64,000 bases of DNA from Gracilaria gracilis (taxonomy: Eukaryota; Rhodophyta; Florideophyceae; Gracilariales; Gracilariaceae): NCBI GenBank assembly GCA_030374805.1, contig JARGSG010000047.1, positions 310,001-374,000 of the forward strand, read 5' to 3'. Positions 39,701-48,299 of the stretch are shown piece by piece (position 1 is the first letter of the stretch; every line of letters begins with the position of its first letter). The notes under the pieces were generated by a model. It worked only from the letters and a program-made list of their open reading frames with translations. It had not been told where the DNA came from and made no database searches. The translations under genes and the position numbers were made by a program.

Positions 39701-40893
39701 GCTGTCCAGCTCTTATCGAGCAGCAACAGCATGCGTTTTGTGGACAAATGCTTGGATGAACGTTCGACAGCGGCCTGAATATCACTCATTTCTCTTATGT
39801 CCCTGGCCTCCTCCATGCTACCATTAATGCACACTAGTGTAGCGACACAATCTATTGCATCGCGAATTTCAGCAACCCCGGAGCGCAGTGGAAGCCAGTG
39901 AACTCCTTCTGTGAAATTGGCAATGATATCTTCATCGTGTTTAAGAGCATGAAGCAAAGCGGACTTGCCAGCGCCAGGTAGCCCCTGCAGAGCTAAGAAG
40001 TGCCCGCCCTGTTGACTCGCAGACAGAACGGCGCTCTTGGTCTGGTATTCAATACCATCCGGTTTGGTGATATCAAACATGGACTGCGGGACAATAGGAT
40101 GTACAAGGCGTGAACAATAGCATTGATCCTTTTCATATTCACGTTGTTCTGATTGCAGCGCATGTGAGGTAGCTGTTGCGGACTTGGTATATGAGTCCTG
40201 TAGTGGCGAGCTAGTCGAAGAGTGCTTAGAAAGTGGCTTCGGCGACTTGTTCGGCGACGTAGCAGGACTGGTGGGGTTCTGTTCGGACTCGGATGTTGTA
40301 TGATCTCGGTAGTTGAACAGGTCATGCAACGAGCTGCGAAGTCTCTCCCTGCTAACTTTGGCAGAACGTACACTGACAGAGTCATCATCCAACAAGTCAT
40401 GCTTATTTGGCGCGTGTCGCGAGTCTTGTGAAACTAATCTGGTAAGCTCACTCTTGATTTTCTCGGTAGCGGAAAGAATGGTGAGGCGGGTGATGAGTTC
40501 GGTTAAAGTATGTTTAACGTCGCGAATGTCGGAATGAAGAGCTTGACAACGCTTCTTTGTGGACGGTGCAAACCACATGCGGACGACACGTTCATGAGGT
40601 TTGTTAGCCCCAATTTGGACTAGAGTTTCCATGATGGTTCGGTAGCGCGCATTGAGGTCGCCGCGCTGAACGTTCAAGGCCTTCCATATTTCGGAAGGTA
40701 TGGCTTGCTTCTTGTCATTGAGCTGACTGGAGAAAGACTCAAGTTCCTTCTTAAGCTGTTGAGCGGCTTCGAACACGTGGGCGAGCCTCTGGTTGACGCG
40801 GTTTCTGGGCAAGAGTCGAAGCTCTATACCGCCAAGAGCTTCTCGAATGGAGCTGGAAGGATGGGAAAACATTCGTCTCAAACCTTCCGTCAT
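36763..40893 (-). CDS. NB-ARC–WD40 STAND protein (NLR/Apaf-1-like)
   Basis: 1376 residues in one exon. Residues 1–160 are helical with heptad-like leucines (AHVFEAAQQLKKELESFSSQ), a candidate N-terminal signalling bundle; 165–290 are S/T/P-rich. The NB-ARC module has P-loop GLPGAGKS (304–311), Walker B RMLLLLDKS (387–395, the usual second Asp is Lys), GLPLA (482–486) and an MHD-like IHDLVHDYV (618–626) in the winged helix. About twelve WD40 blades follow from about 810, such as VISAAGDETVRIWN, VVSASLDGTLRLWD and VISGAYDGSLRLWK, enough for two propellers. Such proteins are ATP-switched sensors that oligomerise on ligand binding (Apaf-1, fungal NWD and bacterial STAND defence proteins). An immune or cell-death role here is inferred. 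It is divergent from the PH-domain gene. Confidence 0.9.
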   Translation of the reverse strand: MTEGLRRMFSHPSSSIREALGGIELRLLPRNRVNQRLAHVFEAAQQLKKELESFSSQLNDKKQAIPSEIWKALNVQRGDLNARYRTIMETLVQIGANKPHERVVRMWFAPSTKKRCQALHSDIRDVKHTLTELITRLTILSATEKIKSELTRLVSQDSRHAPNKHDLLDDDSVSVRSAKVSRERLRSSLHDLFNYRDHTTSESEQNPTSPATSPNKSPKPLSKHSSTSSPLQDSYTKSATATSHALQSEQREYEKDQCYCSRLVHPIVPQSMFDITKPDGIEYQTKSAVLSASQQGGHFLALQGLPGAGKSALLHALKHDEDIIANFTEGVHWLPLRSGVAEIRDAIDCVATLVCINGSMEEARDIREMSDIQAAVERSSKHLSTKRMLLLLDKSWTAGDVGSALVFKLKPLVSSRSGTVIVFISEDSEAIWGAHRISITPREVLGEDTLYIFLNHAGFTKEELVEPETVEILRVLLLLCYGLPLALAIAGKTIANTTKRGMTRKDAMKLYLEQHDTNFDEDQMDVPCITDIIGEHVQAALQILEQTYDNTLPTGLTFRDLFLAFSVVDKGNNLPLEALRQLWNLSPGITRTVATLFDATGLAVLLLKQDRHVDELQIHDLVHDYVCSELTLVDFTNYHSKVVRAYGAGLDDEVTTGSEDCRAWWTLCVPDGGYLKRNLIRHLYHAGYRSEMLKLVVHPKWVLAQLGGVGADQVDNDIGFVTDFLTFNNSTDTQALEMTVEEYEEIGAAARMAAMNVGSDSQQLAFHFYDRLLAVNKVQGILFTYVQSFENDIKEPWLKPVQPCLGSPKNQLRSIIRILSRPQCMVTLAGDNYVACGCNDGRIIMVDTRRKRIVGQWRGHTDAVTSMCRSQNGKVIVSSSSDMTIKAWDCASSGQIGEIVLPDDRQVASIAVTVDELFVIAGFDDGSLIVWDLETGERVAEAFNVKSASAFTTIDLLGGGDRMITSSADGFVRMWKLETMVNANDDTVLHLKEDKNWSSEPFTRAVDCLAVHHERQIFASASNGLIRVSDLRNGTTRSMCDTAAFGTITAMRFNDDGKHLVFGSNERVVHILDVDNNTLIGKPLRGHGQGVCGVAFLSKGTLVISAAGDETVRIWNVESLRRALAPSLHSGTVTSLALTESGNVVVSASLDGTLRLWDVTTGTSIGKPLTGYSKKISAVAVSNKGERVISGAYDGSLRLWKIDGQAHESLGTFQAHSDWISCIDISPDGDRAVSASFDGSVRTWDLVKCDGSYATLRGHKGRVRTVKISSDGERVISVSRHEVRVWNLLRGTCIRWFEQDNIGLMPTVSVLRFAKEETEETDPLPPIRCKGFHIRYGKEVLATLPSSIECYKYSQGNETICAGLLNGQMVFLKLKI

Positions 40894-41684
40894 GTCGATA
40901 GGGAAGCATTAAGACGCTGCGCCAGCAGTCGATATGTATAAAAAAGAGTGCCTCTTCGGGAATGGCAGCCAGCGTTCGCGAGAGCACGCGAAAGAGAAAG
41001 TTGGGCGGTTGGAGCGCGCCGATATCACAACAACAACCAAGTCGCAAAGAGCCGTTAAGCACATGACGCAGGATGCAGGCATAGCAACGTCACGTAACGC
41101 GCTGGGATCATGCGGCATCGTGAGGAGCAGATTTGGCGCACGGCGCTCCACACGTGTGCACCGCATGAGCGCCAATTTTAACGGAAAAACAAGTTTGGAT
41201 GGCTGAGCGTCGCCATGACACGGCAGCGCGCTACTTTTGCGCCACAGATTTTTTCCCGACGACACAGCGGTGACCACCAATCTGGCGCGTATCAGTCGTC
41301 TATCTGCACTGCTTTTGCTTGATGCAATTTGCTGTTCGCACTCGCGTCCGGCGCCCACGCGCCCTGCGCCCGAATCTTGACTGTATCTCTTCCGGCATAT
41401 CGCACTTGAATGCTTGTTGCGTGCGATGCGAGCAACGCAAACTCATGCTCCTGTGATTCTTTTCACATCAAAGTTTGATGTCAAACACCACCAATCAACA
41501 CCAGTAGAAGCCGCCCAGCCTGGCCTTGTAAGGATAGCACTTTACCCTTGGTAGCCTATCTCTCTAACATTAGAGTATCTTCGAACTGCATCACGAAGCT
41601 GCCAGAACAGATTTGATATTATACCAGAACAGGAGTCCACGGTGGAACTGTCCACCTCGATGATGGGTTCATCTTCACCTCGTC

Positions 41685-41741
41685 TTTGCTGTTTTGAGAC
41701 GATTCGTCCTATGATACGACGAATCGTCTCAAAACAGCAAA
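41685..41741. repeat. Perfect 24-bp inverted repeat with 9-base loop
   Basis: The left arm 41685–41708 (TTTGCTGTTTTGAGACGATT, then CGTC) is the exact complement of 41718–41741 around the loop CTATGATAC. A transcript would form a perfect 24-bp stem, the size of a small-RNA precursor. A foldback transposon end or a protein-binding palindrome are alternatives. Confidence 0.85.
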
Positions 41742-41800
41742 ATTTGCTGATAGGACTCCCGTATCTTACACTTATGCCCAACCTGATGCCTTACAGCCGC

Positions 41801-41822
41801 TACGTGTACTACCGTACACGTA
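41801..41822. repeat. Short perfect inverted repeat
   Basis: TACGTGTAC, loop TACC, GTACACGTA. The GTACTACCGTACAC unit is also tandemly repeated over about 41806–41833. It lies in the divergent region and could be a regulator site. Confidence 0.6.
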
Positions 41823-42097
41823 CTACCGTACACAAGAACACGTGTAGACTCTAAACGCATCGCGTTGGTTGATGTGTGGATGTGCGCACCACGACAGCTC
41901 GGCATGCTCGTTTCAGAGCCGCACACCAACGCGCGTCCACGTCCTCTCGCACAGCATTGGTCGCTCACCACCATGCGCCCATGCGCCAACCTCACCTCGC
42001 GCCCAACTCCCTCCCGCCCCGTCGCCACCTTCACGCGCAGCGCCATCCCAGCCGCACCTCCCTCAGCGCCCGCCGTCGTCAGACGTCGCTCTTTGCA

Positions 42098-42664
42098 ATG
42101 GCCTTCATCTCCGTGCCGTCCTTCATTCCGCGCACAGCATGGGCGCGCACGCCCTGCCAGCTCGCCACGTGCCGCGCCGCGTCGCGCCGCGCGCCGTTGT
42201 ACATGAGTACGTCGCCGCCGAGCAAGGGCAAAAAGGCGCGTCGTTACCGGCCGACCAAGAACGTGCCCGCACAGAAGACAAAGCTGGAGCCGGAAACCAC
42301 CTTCATAGAGACCGCCCCCAGCAAGTACGAGCTCATTGTGCCCACCATATCAATCCTCACCGTCATTGGAATCATTCCGTTCATAGCGGCTGTGGCGCGC
42401 GCTGCGTGGGTGCGGTACAAGATAACCAGTCGACGAATCTCTATCTCGAGTGGCTTTCAGGGCAAGGATCAAACCGAGATCATCTACCGCGATATTGAGA
42501 GCCTCAAGTTCGTACGTCGCTTGGGCGGTGCGGCAGATTGCGTCATTTCCCTCAAGGACGGCGCCAAACTTGAGATTCGCGCAGTCCCAGACTTTGACAC
42601 CATTTACGAATACATTATGGAAAAGGTGGACGAAGACGCTCGGGAAGCGAGTGGCTCTGCATAG
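42098..42664 (+). CDS. Plastid membrane protein with bacterial-type PH domain
   Basis: 188 residues. The leader MAFISVPSFIPRTAWARTPC is a typical red-algal plastid transit peptide start. After a basic stretch comes a membrane span (IVPTISILTVIGIIPFIAAV) and then a bPH_2-type domain of the YdbS kind: VRYKITSRRISISSGFQGKD, IIYRDIESLKFVRR and VISLKDGAKLEIRAVPD. Plant plastids have the same kind of protein; its role is not established. The start at 42098 was chosen for context (GCAATGG) and the leader; the frame is open back to about 41876. It converges on the ArfGAP gene. Confidence 0.75.
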   Translation: MAFISVPSFIPRTAWARTPCQLATCRAASRRAPLYMSTSPPSKGKKARRYRPTKNVPAQKTKLEPETTFIETAPSKYELIVPTISILTVIGIIPFIAAVARAAWVRYKITSRRISISSGFQGKDQTEIIYRDIESLKFVRRLGGAADCVISLKDGAKLEIRAVPDFDTIYEYIMEKVDEDAREASGSA

Positions 42665-43017
42665 CGCCTATAGCTCATAACTTACATTAACAACTAAAAA
42701 AAGTGTCATGCTCATCGGCACAAAAGTTTCGCAAACCATCGTACTTCTCCTTTGCCCAACTATCCTCAAAAACAAAAAGGCTGCGTCGTGTCAAGCAACC
42801 CAACATGATGTTCGCAGATCACCCCTCATTATCATCGTTATCATTTCTTTGCATCCGCTTCAAGAACGAATGATACACTCGCTCGTAGCTGAAGCTCTTC
42901 TTGAACCATAATGCTCTTCATCAGTTCAACACACAAATTATTTTTCCACAATGTACATACAGACCTACATCATCGAGTCAAGAGTACTGCCATCGTGTAA
43001 AACTGGTCCTAGCTACA
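42665..43017. other. Convergent intergenic spacer
   Basis: Between the PH-domain and ArfGAP 3' ends. Nothing is recognised. Confidence 0.4.
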
Positions 43018-44853
43018 TCAGAAGTCATCAAACGGATTGGTAGAGGCCGCTCCCGATGCTGCTGCCGCGCCAAACGGATTTGCCGCAGCGTTTCCAGCGC
43101 CCATCATACCACCACCACCACCACCACCCATGGAGCCGTTCATACCAGTACCCATAGTCCCATTCATACCCATAGTACCATTCATTGCTCCGCCACCCAT
43201 CATGCCATTCATACCCATTCCCATGCCCGCACCACTACCCATCATTCCACCATTCATACCGCCTGCACCCATTGGGCGCGGTGGATTGTCACTAATGTTC
43301 AAGGTTTGAATTGGTCCTAATGAGTTCAGTACATCATCATCGTCTCCGCCAGCTCCAGTTCCGGTAGCGTCCTTGGGAGGTGGCGCTGGTAGCGCCAAGG
43401 GAGCTGGGTGTGTCGGAGCCATACCACCACCCATACCTCCCATCATACCCATTCCGGGTCCCATACCTCCACCCATTCCCATTCCTCCTCCCATGCCCAT
43501 TCCCCCCATACCTCCGTTCATGTTCGCACCCATATCCATTCCCATACCTCCGCCCATCTGATTACCCATTCCCATACTACTCCCAGCACCTCCGCCCATT
43601 TGATCCATACCCATGCCACCGCCTCCCATTCCGCCCATACCATTCATGGCACCCATTCCGCCCATTCCGCCCATTCCTCCTCCAGGCATACCCATTTTGC
43701 TCATACCTCCCATACCACCTTGCATACCATTCATGGTACCCATACCACCCATACCACCGCCCATTCCGCCTCGCTGCATCATTTGGGCGGCCATGGCCGG
43801 CGGCATGAGACCTTGCGGTGTCATGACAGCGGGACCCATGGGCGTTTGAATCACATTTCCAAACGAAGCAGGCCCCGACCCCATCGAAGGGGCAGATGCG
43901 TTGTTCTGCGAGATGAGGTCATCGATGGTACCCGCAAAGGCTGGTGTCTTCTTCCCTTTCTTGCGATCCTTTTTCTTGTCCTTCTTCTTCTTTGAGGCCT
44001 TGGACTTTTTGGAACGCCTCCTGTCATCTTCGTCAGAGTCGGAATCTTCTTCAGAGTCATATTCAGACTCTTCTTCAGAAGAATCTTCGCTATCTTCCTC
44101 CTCGTACTTGGACTTCTTCTTCTTAGAGCTCTTCTTCTTCTTCTTTTTGTCGGTCCTGGAACGACGACGGTCATCCTCCTCATCATCATCGTCGTAACGA
44201 GATCGCCTTCCTCTGTCGTCCCTGTTCCTGTCTCTGTCCCGGTCCCTATCCGGGTAGTCTCTGTCGCGTGGTCGTTCTCTTTCAAGATAGTAGTCCCTAT
44301 CGGCGCGTGAGCGAGATGCCGGTGGCCTGTAATCGCGCTCATCACGGCCGCGGTCACGGTCGCGGTCGCGGTCGTGGTCGCGGTCGCGGTCGCGGTCGCG
44401 GTCGCGGTCATATCTCTCACGAGAGCGATCTCGCCTACTTCTGTCATCGCGTCTCGGGGGCGCAGTCATGCTCCTAGACGCCCAACTGCCGTCATACTTG
44501 AGCCAGATAAATTCTCTGATACGCTCAACGTCACCGGGCGGCGGCTCAGGGAAATCCCTCGGGGACCATCGAGCCATCCATCTCTTGCGAGCAAAGTCAT
44601 TTCCACGGTCCTCCATCCTGTACGCGTCTTCGATGGAGAAGGCAGCGCTGTCAAGATTACGAACGCCCCTTCGCTTGGCGTCGCGGTGAATGTTGGCACA
44701 CACGGAACAAACAAACGTTCCCAACGACAGAACGACATGATTAGGAGCAGAGTCACCACAGTCGGCACAGTAACGATTGGCACCGGCACGAGTAAGCTGC
44801 CTCAGCTTTCTCTCGGCGTCCTCCGCCTCACGTGCGCTAATACGACGCGCCAT
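43018..44853 (-). CDS. ArfGAP with RD-rich and GM-rich low-complexity tail
   Basis: 611 residues. The ArfGAP zinc finger fills the N-terminus: C29-x2-C32-x16-C49-x2-C52 in RYCADCGDSAPNH and TFVCSVCANIHR, with R57 of IHR as the likely arginine finger and the GVR that follows. It activates GTP hydrolysis on Arf GTPases in vesicle traffic. After about 125 come long RD/DR repeats, acidic E/D/S and K-rich blocks, then a Gly/Met-rich region (GGMGGMG units) ending in NPFGAAA…NPFDDF, whose NPF motifs can bind EH domains. The plan is near that of AGFG/AGD14-type ArfGAPs. The ATG at 44853 (CACCATGG) is the first in frame. It is divergent from PRP16. Confidence 0.88.
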   Translation of the reverse strand: MARRISAREAEDAERKLRQLTRAGANRYCADCGDSAPNHVVLSLGTFVCSVCANIHRDAKRRGVRNLDSAAFSIEDAYRMEDRGNDFARKRWMARWSPRDFPEPPPGDVERIREFIWLKYDGSWASRSMTAPPRRDDRSRRDRSRERYDRDRDRDRDRDHDRDRDRDRGRDERDYRPPASRSRADRDYYLERERPRDRDYPDRDRDRDRNRDDRGRRSRYDDDDEEDDRRRSRTDKKKKKKSSKKKKSKYEEEDSEDSSEEESEYDSEEDSDSDEDDRRRSKKSKASKKKKDKKKDRKKGKKTPAFAGTIDDLISQNNASAPSMGSGPASFGNVIQTPMGPAVMTPQGLMPPAMAAQMMQRGGMGGGMGGMGTMNGMQGGMGGMSKMGMPGGGMGGMGGMGAMNGMGGMGGGGMGMDQMGGGAGSSMGMGNQMGGGMGMDMGANMNGGMGGMGMGGGMGMGGGMGPGMGMMGGMGGGMAPTHPAPLALPAPPPKDATGTGAGGDDDDVLNSLGPIQTLNISDNPPRPMGAGGMNGGMMGSGAGMGMGMNGMMGGGAMNGTMGMNGTMGTGMNGSMGGGGGGGMMGAGNAAANPFGAAAASGAASTNPFDDF

Positions 44854-45329
44854 GGTGAAGCGACTCACAAGCGAATCCGAAGCGCGGGCGCGCTTCAGTC
44901 ACAGCAAACACTAACGCTAGCGCCCACAAGAGAGCGAGCGACAAAATGGGAGCGGCGAAAGTGACAATGTCTTGCTCTCGTAGTGCACAACGACGGCAAA
45001 GAGGACGGGCGCGCGCGTCAAGTTGGAGCAGAAGAGCAAACGGGCGTCGTGTGATTGCCACACACAGGAAAAAAGTGCACACCGAGCCGAAACAACGCTC
45101 TTCACGTCTGGCCATTCGTGCACACTGTAAGGCGGCGTCGCCTCACGTGCGCCGCTGGAGTGCAACGTCGCGCGCCGCACCCGCTTCATTTGTTTCGACG
45201 CCAGCACGTGTGTGACGCGCGCACGTGTCGTCCAAATCCTTGAATTCTGTGCTCACCTGCCTGCGCATGCGCGTGTTTGATCCGCCACTCGTCTTCCCGC
45301 AGCTTCCGAGGAGATATCCATCCGCCGCG
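44854..45329. promoter_or_regulatory. GC-rich divergent promoter region
   Basis: Between ArfGAP and PRP16. No TATA box is evident and no gene is recognised. Confidence 0.35.
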
Positions 45330-48287
45330 ATGCCGACGCCGCCTCGAAGCGCTTCCAACACGTCTTCTGCCGCTTCGCAGCCGCTTTGTGGGCCTTCGTT
45401 CAAGCCGCGTCGACAGCGCCCCTCCAAGCGAAGAGCCACGCGTCGAGATTCGTCGCCATCGCCGTCACAAGTGCCCACGCTAGTCTCCTCGCTGCCGTCA
45501 TCCGCACCGACGCCGCCAAAGCCGCCAAAGCCGCCACAGAAGCCGCGTGCATCCAGATGGGACGTCGCTTCAACCTCAAACAGAGTCGACCCGCGAGCGG
45601 CGCACATGACGCGGTCTTCAGTGCGACATGACCCTGCTTACGAAGCGTATCTACGCGAACAGAACCAGCTTGACCGACAGTGGTATCTGGGAGAGGATTT
45701 TGACCGCGCTCAGGCGCTTCGGGCTTCTCTTGACGATACTGCGTTGGCGAAGCGACAGTCGCGACGTCTAAGTGCCGCTGCGGCTGCCAAGCAGGCCGAT
45801 GCGCAGAAGTGGGAGAATCGTCAGCTCTCTGCCGCTCTTGGAGCGCCGCGCCGCGCCGTGCATGAGCTACCTGATGACTCTGGGCCCCGCCTTGCTCTTG
45901 TCGTGCAGGAGATCATTCCTCCATTTCTGCATGGTGTCTCGGCTTCACATAACCATACCACCATATCCGAAGGACATCTCGATTTGCCTGTCAAGGACCC
46001 AACCAGTGATATGGCCGTCATCGCGAGAAAGGGTAGCGCTACCGTTGAATCGTACCGTCTCAAACGTGAACGAGGCAAGCAGCGGGCGAGGTACTGGGAG
46101 CTCGGTCAGTCGGCTGGTGCCAAGGCAAAGGAAAGCCGCGAACGAGAGGTCGAAATTGGCGCCACTGAGACGGCTCGTCTTGGCGCTGATGACTGGAAGG
46201 AAGCCTCAAAGTTTTCAAATGCGCTTTCACGACCCAAGCTCAGCGCAGCGGATCAATCGCGGCATGCGAGTGAAATTGAACAGTCCAGGAAATCCTTGCC
46301 GGTGTACCAAGTCAAGCGTCAGCTTATGAACTTGGTTCGCGAACATCAGGTGTGCGTGGTTGTTGGGGAAACCGGTTCTGGAAAGACCACCCAGCTTACT
46401 CAGTATCTTGAAGAAGAGGGATTCGCACGCTTCGGTATCATCGGATGTACGCAACCACGTCGCGTGGCAGCTGTGTCTGTTGCCCAACGTGTTTCCGAGG
46501 AGTACCACGGCGGTGTTAAAGTAGGGGAGCAAGTAGGGTATGCCATTCGCTTTGAGGACGTTACCGGACCGAACACCGTGATTAAGTATATGACGGACGG
46601 TATTTTGCTGCGCGAAAGTCTAACTGATCCGGATCTGGACCGCTACTCTGTTGTCGTGATGGACGAAGCGCATGAAAGGAGTTTGAATACAGATGTCCTG
46701 TTCGGTTTACTCAGAAACGTGATCAAGAAACGCCGAGACCTACGCGTAATCATAACAAGCGCGACTCTGAACGCGGAACGCTTTGCAAACTTCTTTGGCG
46801 GCGCTCCGGTCTTCAATATTCCGGGTAGGACGTTTCCTGTGGATGTATTCTTTTCCAAGAACCCTGTGGAGGATTATGTCGATCAAGCTGTCTGGCAAAC
46901 TGTTCAGCTTCACATTCAGGCACCGGTTCCTGGTGACATTCTGATATTCATGACTGGCCAAGAGGACATTGAAACTACATGCGAAGCTCTGGCTGAAAAG
47001 ATAGCAAGGCTGCAGAACCCGCGACCCATTATTATTCTACCCATATACTCACAGCTTGCGACTGACCTGCAAGCGAAGATCTTTGAACCCGCGCCAGAAG
47101 GGGTGAGAAAAGTGGTAGTAGCCACCAACATTGCGGAGACTAGTCTCACTATAGACGGTATTCGATACGTGGTAGACGCGGGATATTGCAAGTTGAAGAC
47201 TTACAATCCCAGGCTGGGAATGGACGCCCTTCTTCTGTGCCCTGCTTCGCAATCATCCGCTGCGCAACGTGCAGGCCGCGCCGGTCGCACAGCCCCTGGT
47301 AAATGCTATCGTCTTTTCACTAGTACCGCTTACCTTCGCGAACTGCTCGAAACAAACGTTCCGGAGATTCAACGAACCAACCTGAGCCACGTCGTTCTGT
47401 TGTTAAAGACGCTTGGTGTGGACGACATCCTAGAGTTTCCGTTTCTTGACCCTCCGCCAAAGGAGAACGTCCTCAAATCTATGCTTGGCTTGTGGCTGCT
47501 TGGCGCGCTAGACGCAGAGGGAAATCTAACGAGTCTGGGACGCGACATGTCAACGTTTCCGCTCGACCCTGCACTCTCCAGTCTGATATTCAGTGGCGTG
47601 CAGAACAAATGCCTGCTAGAAGCGATAACGATCGTGGCTATGCTCTCAGTACCCAACGTGTTTGTGAGGCCTCAGGGACGCGAGGAAGAAAGCGATGCGG
47701 CTCGAGAAAAATTCTTTGTGCCCGAAAGCGATCATCTGACGTTACTACATGTATACCAACGATGGATTGCTGGTGGCGCACGCGCCGAATGGTGTGCCAA
47801 GCACTATATCAGCAGCAAGAGCATGAGGAAAGCTCGCGAAGTACGGGAGCAGCTGCTTGACATTGTGAGGGCGAAGAAAATGGTGCAGTGCTCATGTGAT
47901 GACTGGGATACGGTACGAAAAGCTATAGGTTTTTCGTTCTTCTACCAAGCAGCCAGACGCAAGGGAGTGGGGGAATACATTAACATTCGCTCTGGGGTGG
48001 TGTGTGGTTTACACCCCACTTCGGCAATGTATGGCAGCGGTCTGAGTGCGGACTACGTTGTGTACCACGAATTGATCATGACCAAGAAGGAATTTATGAG
48101 CTGTGTGACGGCAGTGGAGCCACAATGGTTGGCTGAGGCAGGTGCGATGTTGTACATTTTGAAACAAGTGGCTGACGAAGGTTTGGCCATCGCTCAAAAA
48201 GTGCAGGAACGACGCGCTCAAATAGAAGCGCAAATTATGCGCAGTTCAGCGAGGCAGAAGAAAGGGGAGCAGTCGGTTGGTGACTGA
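45330..48287 (+). CDS. PRP16: PRP16/DHX38, DEAH-box splicing helicase
   Basis: 985 residues. The N-terminus is S/P/R-rich; AYLREQNQLDRQWYLGEDF is the Prp16-type segment. The helicase core begins at about 325: motif I GETGSGKTTQ (344), Ia TQPRRVAAVSVAQRV, II DEAH (about 443), III SAT (477), IV FMTGQEDIE, V TNIAETSLTIDGI and VI QRAGRAGR. Then come the winged helix, ratchet (HA2) and OB-fold domains (VVCGLHPTSAMYGSG, YVVYHELIMTKKEF). Prp16 drives the step from the first to the second splicing reaction. Its presence shows an active spliceosome although introns are rare here. The ATG at 45330 has Gly-rich context (GCGATGCC); another lies in frame at 45267. Its stop is 12 bases from that of TFIIE-beta. 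Confidence 0.92.
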   Translation: MPTPPRSASNTSSAASQPLCGPSFKPRRQRPSKRRATRRDSSPSPSQVPTLVSSLPSSAPTPPKPPKPPQKPRASRWDVASTSNRVDPRAAHMTRSSVRHDPAYEAYLREQNQLDRQWYLGEDFDRAQALRASLDDTALAKRQSRRLSAAAAAKQADAQKWENRQLSAALGAPRRAVHELPDDSGPRLALVVQEIIPPFLHGVSASHNHTTISEGHLDLPVKDPTSDMAVIARKGSATVESYRLKRERGKQRARYWELGQSAGAKAKESREREVEIGATETARLGADDWKEASKFSNALSRPKLSAADQSRHASEIEQSRKSLPVYQVKRQLMNLVREHQVCVVVGETGSGKTTQLTQYLEEEGFARFGIIGCTQPRRVAAVSVAQRVSEEYHGGVKVGEQVGYAIRFEDVTGPNTVIKYMTDGILLRESLTDPDLDRYSVVVMDEAHERSLNTDVLFGLLRNVIKKRRDLRVIITSATLNAERFANFFGGAPVFNIPGRTFPVDVFFSKNPVEDYVDQAVWQTVQLHIQAPVPGDILIFMTGQEDIETTCEALAEKIARLQNPRPIIILPIYSQLATDLQAKIFEPAPEGVRKVVVATNIAETSLTIDGIRYVVDAGYCKLKTYNPRLGMDALLLCPASQSSAAQRAGRAGRTAPGKCYRLFTSTAYLRELLETNVPEIQRTNLSHVVLLLKTLGVDDILEFPFLDPPPKENVLKSMLGLWLLGALDAEGNLTSLGRDMSTFPLDPALSSLIFSGVQNKCLLEAITIVAMLSVPNVFVRPQGREEESDAAREKFFVPESDHLTLLHVYQRWIAGGARAEWCAKHYISSKSMRKAREVREQLLDIVRAKKMVQCSCDDWDTVRKAIGFSFFYQAARRKGVGEYINIRSGVVCGLHPTSAMYGSGLSADYVVYHELIMTKKEFMSCVTAVEPQWLAEAGAMLYILKQVADEGLAIAQKVQERRAQIEAQIMRSSARQKKGEQSVGD

Positions 48288-48299
48288 GAGTTGGAGTGG

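Larger units (their letters stand above)
40894..42097. promoter_or_regulatory. Divergent intergenic region with strong hairpins
   Basis: 1.2 kb between the NB-ARC and PH-domain genes. It holds CCAAGGGTAA (minus strand, 41542–41551), a perfect 24-bp-stem hairpin (41685–41741) and a 9-bp-stem hairpin (41801–41822). No gene is recognised. Confidence 0.45.

Noticed and set aside
43100-43850. His/Pro-rich frames on the + strand
   Set aside because: Mirror images of the Gly/Met-rich tail of the ArfGAP gene.
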